A stretch of 64,000 bases of DNA, taken from assembly GCA_963826055.1 (NCBI GenBank), contig CAWGVO010000009.1:868001-932000 (forward strand). Direction: 5' to 3'. Below, piece after piece: positions 57,062 to 64,000 of the stretch. The notes beneath the pieces were generated by a model. The model did not search any database and was not told where the DNA came from. It worked only from the letters and a program-made list of their open reading frames with translations. The stretch's first letter is position 1. Each line of letters starts with the position of its first letter. Origin of the DNA: JBBDMC01 sp963826055 (lineage in GTDB: Bacteria; Pseudomonadota; Alphaproteobacteria; Rhizobiales; Kaistiaceae). A program made the position numbers and the translations under genes.

Positions 57062-57541
57062 TCAGTCGCCGGGCGCTCGCTCCGCCTTGCGCTTCTTCGG
57101 CATGAAAGGCGTCATGCCCGCCCGCGCCAGTTCGTCGGCGCGTTCGTTGCCGTCGGTGCCGGCGTGGCCCTTCACCCAGTGCCAGTGGATGTCATGAGCG
57201 GCGCTGAGCCGGTCCAGCTCCTGCCAGAGGTCGACGTTCTTCACCGGCTTGCGGTCGGCGGTGCGCCAGCCGTTGCGCTTCCATTTGACGATCCAGCCGG
57301 TGATGCCGCCGCGCACGTATTGCGAGTCGATGTAGAAATCGACGGCGCTCGATTTCTTCAGCGCCTTCAGCGCCTCGATCGCCGCCGTCAGCTCCATGCG
57401 GTTGTTGGTGGTCGCCGCCTCGCCGCCGCAGAGTTCCTTTTCGTGCCCGTCCCACGCCATGACCACGCCCCAGCCGCCGGGGCCCGGGTTGCCCGAGCAG
57501 GCGCCGTCGCTCCAGATCGCGACCCGCTTCGCCGCCGTCAT
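57062..57541 (-). CDS. rnhA: Ribonuclease HI
   Basis: RNase HI cuts the RNA of RNA/DNA hybrids. The four acidic active-site residues are in WSDGACSGNPGPGGWG, NNRMELTAAIEALKALK, YIDSQYVRGGITGWI and GNERADELARAGM. HWVKGHAGTDGNERAD supplies the flexible His. 159 residues is normal; a basic tail follows (PKKRKAERA). The ATG at 57539-57541 overlaps the thrB stop (ATGA). Unbroken. Confidence 0.96.
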   Translation of the reverse strand: MTAAKRVAIWSDGACSGNPGPGGWGVVMAWDGHEKELCGGEAATTNNRMELTAAIEALKALKKSSAVDFYIDSQYVRGGITGWIVKWKRNGWRTADRKPVKNVDLWQELDRLSAAHDIHWHWVKGHAGTDGNERADELARAGMTPFMPKKRKAERAPGD

Positions 57542-58503
57542 CGGTCGAGCCCGTAGGCGCCGGCGTCGTTGACGCTGCGGTGGAAGCGCAGCCGCTTGTA
57601 GTAGTCGAGCGGGTCCTTCGGCACCACCAGCGCACCCGCCGGCACCGTCAGCCAGTCGTGCAGCCGCGTCAGCAGGAAGCGGAGCGCCGCGCCGCGGGCA
57701 AGCGTCGGCAGCGCGTCGACCTCGGCGGCGGTGAACGGCCTGACGGCCGCGTATCCCGCCAGCAGCGCCCGCGTCTTGGTGACGTTCAGCGACACGTCCG
57801 GCTCGAAGCACCAGGCGTTGAGCGAGATCGCCACGTCGTAGGCGAGCATGTCGTTGCAGGCGAAGTAGAAGTCGATGAGCCCGGAGAGCCGCTTGTCGAG
57901 GAAGAAGACGTTGTCGGGGAAGAGGTCGGCGTGGATGATCCCCTCCGGCAGCTGGCGCGGCCAGTGCGCCGCCTGGAAGGCGAACTCGGCCTCGATTTCG
58001 GCGCCGAGGTTCGGCGCCACCTCGTCGGCGCGTCCGCGCGACAGCTCGTAGAGCGGCCGCCAGCCCTCCATGCCGAGCGCGTTGCGGCGGGTGCGCTGGA
58101 AGCCCTCGCCGGCGAGGTGAAGCTCGGCCAGCGCCCGGCCGACGGCGGCGCAGTGTTCGGTGCGCGGCCGCCTGACCGACAGTCCCGACAAGAAGGTGAC
58201 GATTGCCGCCGGCCGCCCGGCGAGCCGGTTGAGCGCCTTGCCCGCCCGGTCGCGAACCGGCGTCGGGCAGGTGAGGCCGCGGCCGGCGAGGTGCTCCATC
58301 AGCCCGAGGAAGAAGGGAAGGTCGCCCGCGTCGACGCGCTTCTCGTAGAGGGTCAGGATGAACTGGCCGGCGTCGGTCGCCAGCAGGAAGTTGGAGTTCT
58401 CGACCCCCTCGGCGATGCCCTTGACCGACAGCACCGCGCCAAGGTCGTAACCGCCGATGAAGGCTTCGAATTCCTCGTCGGAGAACTCGGTGTAGACCGC
58501 CAT
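57538..58503 (-). CDS. thrB: Homoserine kinase, ThrB of the APH fold
   Basis: The enzyme phosphorylates homoserine in threonine synthesis. It is the aminoglycoside phosphotransferase-like type used by alphaproteobacteria: AVYTEFSDEEFEAFIGGYDL at the start, GVENSNFLLATDAGQFILTL, the catalytic Asp in GIIHADLFPDNVFFLD and the following SGLIDFYFACNDMLAYDVA. 321 residues; unbroken. It overlaps rnhA by four bases. thrB, rnhA and ispH are commonly neighbours downstream of the cox cluster in relatives. Confidence 0.95.
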   Translation of the reverse strand: MAVYTEFSDEEFEAFIGGYDLGAVLSVKGIAEGVENSNFLLATDAGQFILTLYEKRVDAGDLPFFLGLMEHLAGRGLTCPTPVRDRAGKALNRLAGRPAAIVTFLSGLSVRRPRTEHCAAVGRALAELHLAGEGFQRTRRNALGMEGWRPLYELSRGRADEVAPNLGAEIEAEFAFQAAHWPRQLPEGIIHADLFPDNVFFLDKRLSGLIDFYFACNDMLAYDVAISLNAWCFEPDVSLNVTKTRALLAGYAAVRPFTAAEVDALPTLARGAALRFLLTRLHDWLTVPAGALVVPKDPLDYYKRLRFHRSVNDAGAYGLDR

Positions 58504-58616
58504 GTGCCGCCGGATTTGCCGATTGTTGGACGCTTGATCACACGGCGCGCCGTGATAGGCAACGGGTCACTGCCTTCCGCCGGCGACTTTTTCGCTGCAA
58601 CCGGACCTGCCCGAAC

Positions 58617-59514
58617 ATGGCTGCCCCTCCCTGGCTGTGGGTCGTTTTCACCCTGGTGGCCGCGACCGCCCAGACCTTCCGCAACGCCACTCAGCGGAGC
58701 CTGACCGATCGTCTCGGAACCGTCGGCGCGACCCACATCCGCTTCCTGTTCGGTCTGCCCTTCGGCCTCGCCTTTCTGCTTGTTGTCTTCGTCGCGACCG
58801 GCGACGTGGTCGCGCCGACGGTTGCCGCGCTGGCCTGGACGGTCTTCGGTTCGATCACCCAGATCGGCGCCACCGCGCTGATGCTGGCGGCGATGCGCGA
58901 GCGATCCTTCGTGGTCACCATCGCCTACACCAAGACGGAGCCGGTCCAGGTGGCGCTGTTCGCCGTCATCTTCCTCGGCGAGCACATCAGCGCGCTTTCC
59001 ACCGTCGCGGTCATCGTCGCCACTGCCGGCGTGCTCGTCTTGTCGTGGCCGTCGCGCGCCGCCCGCGAAGTCTTCTCGTGGCGGCCGGCTTTGTTGGGCG
59101 TCGCCTCTGCGGCGCTCTTCGCGCTTGCCGCCATAGGCTTCCGCGGGGGCATCCTGGCGCTGGGCACGCCCGACTATGTATCGGCCGCCACCGAAACGCT
59201 GGCGATCTCGCTCACGGTGCAGACGATCCTGTTGTCGGCATGGCTCGCGCTCCGTCGTCCGCACGAGCTTCGCGCGGTGTTGGTGGCCTGGCGGCCGTCG
59301 CTGCCCGCCGGGTTCCTCGGCGCCTTCGCCTCGCGAAATGTGGTTCCTCGCCTTCGCGCTTCAGGCGGCCGCACCGGTTCGCACGCTTGGCCTCGTGGAA
59401 ATACTCGTGGCCGGTCTGGTCTCCCGCCGCCTGTTCGCCCAGGCGCCCGGACCGCGCGATATCGCCGGCATGGTGCTGGTGGTCGTTGGCGTCGCGCTGC
59501 TGTTCAACGGCTGA
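58617..59514 (+). CDS. EamA/DMT-type transporter, frameshifted
   Basis: A ten-helix drug/metabolite transporter built from two EamA repeats. The first repeat includes THIRFLFGLPFGLAFLLVVF and YTKTEPVQVALFAVIFLGEH; the second ends LGLVEILVAGLVSRRLFAQA and VLVVVGVALLFNG. One frameshift near 59335 comes before the last two or three helices. The substrate is unknown. It is divergent from thrB (113 bp) and convergent with ispH, lying between two genes that are adjacent in many relatives. Confidence 0.88.
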
Positions 59515-59517
59515 CGG

Positions 59518-60477
59518 TCAGGCGACTTCCCGCAGCGACCGCGGCAGGTTGAAAGTGACCGCCTCTTCCGCCGCGGTCACCACCTCGACCCGGACGGCGA
59601 AATGCTCCGCGAACGCGTCGATCACCTCCTCGACCAGCACCTCGGGCGCCGAGGCGCCGGCGGTGATGCCGACACCGCGCGCGTCGCGGAACATTTCCCA
59701 GTCGAGGTCGGCGGCCCGCTGGACGAGCACCGCCACCGGGCAGCCGGCGCGCTCGGCCACCTCGCGCAGCCGTTGCGAGTTGGACGAATTGGGCGCGCCG
59801 ATCACCACCATCGCATCGACCATCGCCGCCACGCGCTTGACCGCGTTCTGGCGGTTGGTGGTGGCGTAGCAGATGTCCTCCTTGTGCGGCGCCACGATCG
59901 CCGGGAAGCGCTCGGCGAGGATGGCGACGATCGCCGCCGTATCGTCGACCGACAGCGTCGTCTGGGTGATGTAGGCGAGCTTGTCCGGCGACTTCGGCTG
60001 GAAGGCACGGGCGTCCGCCTCGGACTCGATCAGGCTGATGGTGCCTTCGGGCAACTGCCCCATGGTGCCCACCACCTCCGGATGGCCGGCGTGGCCGATG
60101 AGGACGATCTCGTTGCCCTTGCGGTAGTGGATTTCGGCCTCGCGGTGCACCTTGGTGACCAGCGGGCAGGTGGCGTCGAGCTGGAAGAAGTTGCGCCGCT
60201 CCGCCGCCTCCGGCACCGCCTTGGCGACGCCGTGGGCGGAGAAGATCACCGGCTGCCCGGTGTCCGGGATCTCGTCGAGTTCCTCGACGAACACCGCCCC
60301 CTTCGCCTTGAGGCTGTCGACCACGTGGCGGTTGTGGACGATCTCGTGGCGGACATAGACCGGCGCGCCGAACCTCTCCAGCGCCAGCTCGACGATCTGG
60401 ATGGCGCGGTCGACGCCGGCGCAGAATCCGCGCGGGCTGCACAGCAGGACGTCGAGGTTTGGTTTGGTCTCGGGCAT
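59518..60477 (-). CDS. ispH: 4-hydroxy-3-methylbut-2-enyl diphosphate reductase
   Basis: IspH is the last MEP-pathway enzyme and makes IPP and DMAPP. It holds an Fe4S4 cluster bound by three Cys residues: CSPRGFCAGVDRAI, DATCPLVTKVHRE and AERAGCPVAV. The substrate-binding TNRQ is in ICYATTNRQNAVKRV, and GHAGHPEVVGTMGQ and SSNSQRL are conserved. 319 residues; unbroken. dxs at 28.3-30.2 kb starts the same pathway. Confidence 0.97.
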   Translation of the reverse strand: MPETKPNLDVLLCSPRGFCAGVDRAIQIVELALERFGAPVYVRHEIVHNRHVVDSLKAKGAVFVEELDEIPDTGQPVIFSAHGVAKAVPEAAERRNFFQLDATCPLVTKVHREAEIHYRKGNEIVLIGHAGHPEVVGTMGQLPEGTISLIESEADARAFQPKSPDKLAYITQTTLSVDDTAAIVAILAERFPAIVAPHKEDICYATTNRQNAVKRVAAMVDAMVVIGAPNSSNSQRLREVAERAGCPVAVLVQRAADLDWEMFRDARGVGITAGASAPEVLVEEVIDAFAEHFAVRVEVVTAAEEAVTFNLPRSLREVA

Positions 60478-60607
60478 CGGGGGACTAAGCGTTTCGCGGC
60501 CGGTCCCTGTCAAGACGCGGCACGAGGTTGTTCGCAAACGCCATCAATGACTTCAACGGCCAAGCGGAAAACCCGCGAAGCTGTTGAACCCACTATAAAT
60601 CAGTAAG

Positions 60608-63538
60608 TTAGGCACGCTCGACGTGGGCGTCCCGCTCCGCCTCGGCCTTGTCGTCCGCCGCGACCTCGTCGTCCGAGCGGAAGATCAGCCGGCTGGCCTC
60701 CGCGGCGGTCATCGGCTGGCCGTAGAGGAAGCCCTGCACGAACTCGCAGCCGAGTTCGTAAAGCTCCAGCGCGTCGCCCTCCGACTCCGCTCCCTCGGCG
60801 ACCACGTCCATGCCGAGATCGTGGGCAAGCGCGATGATCGATCTGAGGATCACGCGCCGGTCGCCGAACCCCCTGCCGTGGACGAAGGTCTGGTCGATCT
60901 TGATGGTGTCGAACGGGAACCGCTGGAGGTAGGACAGCGACGAGTAGCCGGTGCCGAAGTCGTCGAGCGACAGGCCGGCCCCCAGCTCGCGCACCCGGGC
61001 GAGGACCTGGGCGGCGTATTCCGGGTTCTCCATCACCAGGCTCTCGGTCACCTCCAGCTTGAGCGAGCCGCGCGCGATATTGGAGCGCACCAGCACCGAC
61101 TTGACGTCGTTGATGAGGTCGTGACGCAGGAGCTGACGGCTCGACACGTTGACGCTGCAGAACAGCGACACCGAGCGGCCCAGTTCCTCCTGCCAGTCGG
61201 CGAGCTGGCGGGCGGTGCGGTCGAGCACGAACATGCCGAGCGGGATGATGAGCCCGGTGCGCTCGGCCAGCGGCACGAAGTCGCTCGGCGGAATGCGGCC
61301 GAGCTTGGGGTGGTCCCAGCGCACCAGCGATTCGAAGCCGGCGATGGTCTTGTCCTCCAGCCGCACGATCGGCTGGTAGAGGACCTTGATCTCCTCGCGG
61401 CCGAGCGCCCGGCGAAGGTCCGATTCCAGCGTCGCCAGGTCGCTGCCGTGCTGGCGCAGCGCCGGGCGGAACGCCTCGATGCGGTCGCCGCCGAGCCGCT
61501 TGGCGTGGTAGGTGCCCATCTCGGCGTCCTTGATCAGCTCGTCCGGCTCGTTCTTCTTGCCGTCGTGCATGGCGATGCCGATCGAGGCGGTGAGGAAGAT
61601 TTCCTTCTCGCCGAGCGTGATCGGCGCCCTGAGCGTCCGGCGCACCGATTCGGCGAACGCCGCGATGCGCTCCGGCTGGCTCTCCGAGATGAGCAGGAAG
61701 CCGAACTGGTCGCCCTCGAGCCGCGCCAGCGTGTCCTGTGGCTTGAGCAGACGCGCCAGCCGCCGCGCGATGGTGAGGAGGATCGAGTCGCCGACCGCGA
61801 CGCCGAACCCGTCGTTGACCTGCTTGAAGCGGTCGATGTCGAGAATGAACACCGACGGCCGCGAGGTGCCCTCGGTGTTGGTGCGGGTGATCGCGGCGCG
61901 CAGGCGATCGAGGAACAGCTCGCGATTGGGCAGTCCGGTGAGGTTGTCATGGACGGCGTCGTGCAGCAGCCGCTCCTCGGCGTTGCGGTCCTCCGTCACG
62001 TCGAGCAGCGTGCCGATGCAGCGCAGGACCTCGCCGTCGGTGCCGAGCACCGGCCGCGCCCGCAGGTGGAACCAGCGGTAGTGGCCGTCCTCCGAGCGCA
62101 GGCGGAAGTCCTGGGCGATGCGCCCGCGACGGAGCTCCACCGCGGTGTCGAGCGTCGTCTTGAAGCGGTCGCGGTCGCCGGGGTGGAGGATCTCCAGCCA
62201 GTCGCGGGCCGGCCCCTCCAGCGTGCCGCGTCGGAGCCCGAGCAGGTCCTCGGCCTCGGGGCCGGTGTAGATGCGGTCGCGGTCGACGTCCCAGTCCCAC
62301 ACGATGTCGCCGGCGCCGGTGAGCGCCAGCGCCTTCCGCTCGGTATCGCCGATCGGCCCCTGCATGATCGCGCCGCCGGCGAAGGCGTGCTGCATGACCG
62401 TGAATCCGATCAGCAGCACGATCAGCACCAGCCCGCCGGAAAGCGCCGGCTGCACCACGTCGTTGACCAGATGGCCGGTGACCGTCAGCAGCGCCGCGAA
62501 GGTCCATACCAGCAGCAGCACCCAGGTCGGGATCAGCATGATCGCCCGGTCGAAGCCGTGGGTGGCGAGATAGACGATGATGGCGAAGCCGAGGACGGCG
62601 GTGAGGCCGATCGACAGGCGCGCGATCCCTGCCGCCACCGACGGCTCGATCACCGCCACGCCGAGAAGCACGGCGAGGCCGATCAGCCAGCCGATGGTGA
62701 GGTGGCTGTAGCGGACGTGCCAGCGGCTGAGGTTGAGGTAGGTGTAGGTGAAGATGACGAGCGAAGCGGCGAGGAAAACCTCCGCCCCCGCCCGCCATAT
62801 CTGGTCGGCGCCGGGCGCCACGTTGATCACCCGGTTCCAGAAGCCGAAGTCGATGCACACGTAGATCAGCACCGACCACGCCAGCGCCGCCGTTGCCGGG
62901 AACATGGCGGTGCCCTTGACCACGAAGACGATGGTCATGAACAGCGCCAGCAGCCCCGATATGCCGAGCACGATGCCGCGATAGAGCGTGTAGCTGTTGA
63001 TCGTGTCCTTGTAGGCGTCGCCGTCCCACAGATAGAGCTGCGGCAGCTGGGCGGTGCGCAGTTCCGCGACGAAGGTCACCACCGAGCCCGGGTCGAGGGT
63101 GACGCGGAAGACGTCCGCCTCCTGGCTCGCCTGCCGGTCGGGCGCGAAGCCCTGGCTGGGGGTGATGGCGGCGATGCGCGAGGCGCCGAGGTCCGGCCAG
63201 AACAGCCCCGAGCCGGCGAGGCGGAAATGCGGCGCCACCAGCAGCCGGTCGATCTGCTGGTCGCCGTTGTTGACCAGCGCGAACACCGCCCAGAACGACT
63301 GGCCGGTGGTTTCCCGCGCCCTGACCTCGATGCGCCGCACGATCCCGTCGACGCCCGGCGCGGTCGACACCTGGATGCGCTCGTCGGGTTGCCGGATCAG
63401 CTGGACCGCCTTGGTGAGGTCGAGCGTGCGCCCGTCGAGCGGCACCGCGACCGCCTCCAGCGCCACCGCCGGCGCGGAAGCGACCCCAAGCGTCAGGATT
63501 GACAGGACGAGGACCGCGAACCGACGCGCGAACGACAC
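60608..63538 (-). CDS. 7TM PAS-GGDEF-EAL protein
   Basis: A 976-residue inner-membrane c-di-GMP protein. A signal peptide (FAVLVLSILTLGVASAPAVA) and a periplasmic beta-domain of about 160 residues resembling 7TMR-DISMED2 come first. Seven hydrophobic helices follow (first LYRGIVLGISGLLALFMTIV), then a PAS domain (GDIVWDWDVDRDRIYTGPEA), GGDEF and EAL. The GGDEF signature is degenerate (LEGDQFGF) and no RxxD I-site is seen. The EAL domain keeps FESLVRW, EVTESLVMEN, DDFGTGYSSLSYL, KIDQTFV and AEGAES, so it is probably an active phosphodiesterase. Start: a GTG at 63536-63538 with GGAGGA upstream. Unbroken. Confidence 0.92.
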   Translation of the reverse strand: MSFARRFAVLVLSILTLGVASAPAVALEAVAVPLDGRTLDLTKAVQLIRQPDERIQVSTAPGVDGIVRRIEVRARETTGQSFWAVFALVNNGDQQIDRLLVAPHFRLAGSGLFWPDLGASRIAAITPSQGFAPDRQASQEADVFRVTLDPGSVVTFVAELRTAQLPQLYLWDGDAYKDTINSYTLYRGIVLGISGLLALFMTIVFVVKGTAMFPATAALAWSVLIYVCIDFGFWNRVINVAPGADQIWRAGAEVFLAASLVIFTYTYLNLSRWHVRYSHLTIGWLIGLAVLLGVAVIEPSVAAGIARLSIGLTAVLGFAIIVYLATHGFDRAIMLIPTWVLLLVWTFAALLTVTGHLVNDVVQPALSGGLVLIVLLIGFTVMQHAFAGGAIMQGPIGDTERKALALTGAGDIVWDWDVDRDRIYTGPEAEDLLGLRRGTLEGPARDWLEILHPGDRDRFKTTLDTAVELRRGRIAQDFRLRSEDGHYRWFHLRARPVLGTDGEVLRCIGTLLDVTEDRNAEERLLHDAVHDNLTGLPNRELFLDRLRAAITRTNTEGTSRPSVFILDIDRFKQVNDGFGVAVGDSILLTIARRLARLLKPQDTLARLEGDQFGFLLISESQPERIAAFAESVRRTLRAPITLGEKEIFLTASIGIAMHDGKKNEPDELIKDAEMGTYHAKRLGGDRIEAFRPALRQHGSDLATLESDLRRALGREEIKVLYQPIVRLEDKTIAGFESLVRWDHPKLGRIPPSDFVPLAERTGLIIPLGMFVLDRTARQLADWQEELGRSVSLFCSVNVSSRQLLRHDLINDVKSVLVRSNIARGSLKLEVTESLVMENPEYAAQVLARVRELGAGLSLDDFGTGYSSLSYLQRFPFDTIKIDQTFVHGRGFGDRRVILRSIIALAHDLGMDVVAEGAESEGDALELYELGCEFVQGFLYGQPMTAAEASRLIFRSDDEVAADDKAEAERDAHVERA

Positions 63539-63542
63539 CCGA

Positions 63543-63548
63543 TCCTCC
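63543..63548 (-). promoter_or_regulatory. Shine-Dalgarno for the EAL-protein GTG start
   Basis: On the minus strand GGAGGA stands four bases before the GTG at 63538. The frame is open about 117 bases further upstream, but the added residues are not signal-like, so this site fixes the start. Confidence 0.6.
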
Positions 63549-63623
63549 CGATGTCCGGAACGATTTGCCAGATTACTATTGCGGCGCCCGATCCGCGACA
63601 AGCTTTCCCGACCGGGCGGACGC

Positions 63624-64000
63624 TCACGGTCGCGGGTCGTCGCGCACCAGCCCATAGAGGATGTGGTCCTGCCAGCGTCCGTCGATGCACAAATATTTTC
63701 TGAGCGTAGCCTTCGCGCGCGAATCCGACCTTTTCGAGGAGGCGGATGGAGGCGACGTTGTGCGGCAGGCAGGCTGCCTCGATCCGGTGGAGGTGGAGCG
63801 TGTCGAACGCAAAGGTTGTCACCGCCCGCACGGCCGCCGTCATCAGGCCCTTGCCGGCGTGCCGCTCGCCCATCCAGTAGCCGAGGACGCCGGACTGGGT
63901 CACGCCGCGCTGGATCTGGGCGAGCGTCAGCCCGCCGAGCAGCGTGTCTCCGTCCGGGGAGAAGACGAAGAACGGGAAGCCGGTGCCGTCGCGAATCTCG
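63624..64000 (-). CDS. GNAT family N-acetyltransferase (RimJ type), partial and frameshifted
   Basis: The gene enters from the right edge of the window. The visible part reads EIRDGTGFPFFVFSPDGDTL, then GGLTLAQIQRGVTQSGVLGY, then the acetyl-CoA loop WMGERHAGKGLMTAAVRAVT, HRIEAACLPHNVASIRLLEK and VGFAREGYAQK. A frameshift near 63700 leads to YLCIDGRWQDHILYGLV and a stop at 63624. This is the RimJ/RimL group that acetylates protein N-termini or small amines. It lies 85 bp upstream of the EAL protein in the same direction. Confidence 0.9.

Noticed and set aside
60623..63502. A 959-codon open frame on the plus strand antisense to the PAS-GGDEF-EAL gene
   Set aside because: No domain or signal; composition is that of the reverse complement of a GC-rich coding sequence. 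The minus-strand protein has five recognisable domains.

Overview
The window is a chromosomal segment of a high-GC alphaproteobacterium, most likely of the order Hyphomicrobiales (Rhizobiales). The evidence is lineage-typical gene content and order: DUF4170, lpxK, DUF2093 and mutL; histone deacetylase, xseB, dxs, tlyA and the TRAM-type RNA methyltransferase; tldD, ialB, and a cox cluster with coxF, DUF983 and surf1; and prx, rnhA, thrB and ispH. No rRNA, tRNA, CRISPR array, insertion sequence or phage gene was seen. Almost all space is coding, on both strands.

Layout. 1-3.5 kb: start of a secreted protein, a sigma-54 activator, ribF and a lipoprotein. 3.5-8.2 kb: tadA, rluB, rsmD and a pair of M16 peptidases. 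8.3-16.7 kb: pmbA, DUF4170, lpxK, DUF2093, mutL, a 735-bp non-coding block, purD, ubiA and DUF6101. 16.7-25 kb: an AT-richer intergenic region with a small unknown ORF, an FAD oxidase, a secreted repeat protein, fabI, a phosphatase, aroC, ribBA, an RNA methyltransferase and tlyA. 25-28.3 kb: a copper-delivery set (DUF2946, PCuAC, SCO, a 45-aa membrane peptide) and an MFS transporter. 28.3-38 kb: dxs, a complete sugar ABC importer on the opposite strand closed by a strong terminator, then xseB, a histone deacetylase, enoyl-CoA hydratase and acyl-CoA dehydrogenase. 38-42.7 kb: Sua5, a palindromic repeat, a DnaJ-family protein, a lipoprotein, pdxH and tldD. 42.9-44.6 kb: an accessory pair, a FecR-domain protein with a long polyproline tail and a VPLPA-CTERM surface protein. 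44.6-52.2 kb: ialB and the aa3-type cytochrome c oxidase cluster. 52.3-64 kb: a small secreted protein, a two-component system, YqgE, a DsbD-N-like protein, a peroxiredoxin, rnhA, thrB, an EamA transporter, ispH, a membrane PAS-GGDEF-EAL protein and a partial acetyltransferase.

How the parts work together. The PCuAC and SCO proteins are expected to metallate the CuA site of CoxB, CtaG the CuB site of CtaD, and CtaB starts heme a synthesis, so two separated clusters serve one terminal oxidase. The TldD and PmbA subunits of one protease complex are both present, about 32 kb apart. ribF and ribBA both serve flavin synthesis, and dxs and ispH are the first and last steps of the MEP pathway.

Two points matter most. 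First, about 50 single-base frameshifts break 28 otherwise well-conserved genes, many of them housekeeping. This looks like an uncorrected long-read assembly rather than real decay, so affected genes are annotated as single CDSs with approximate junctions. Second, lpxK keeps its fold but has substitutions at nearly every recognised active-site motif, and waaA, which normally sits next to it, is absent. That suggests altered or lost Kdo-lipid A synthesis. A RIME-like palindromic repeat occurs in three places, each between convergent genes, and appears to supply their stop codons.
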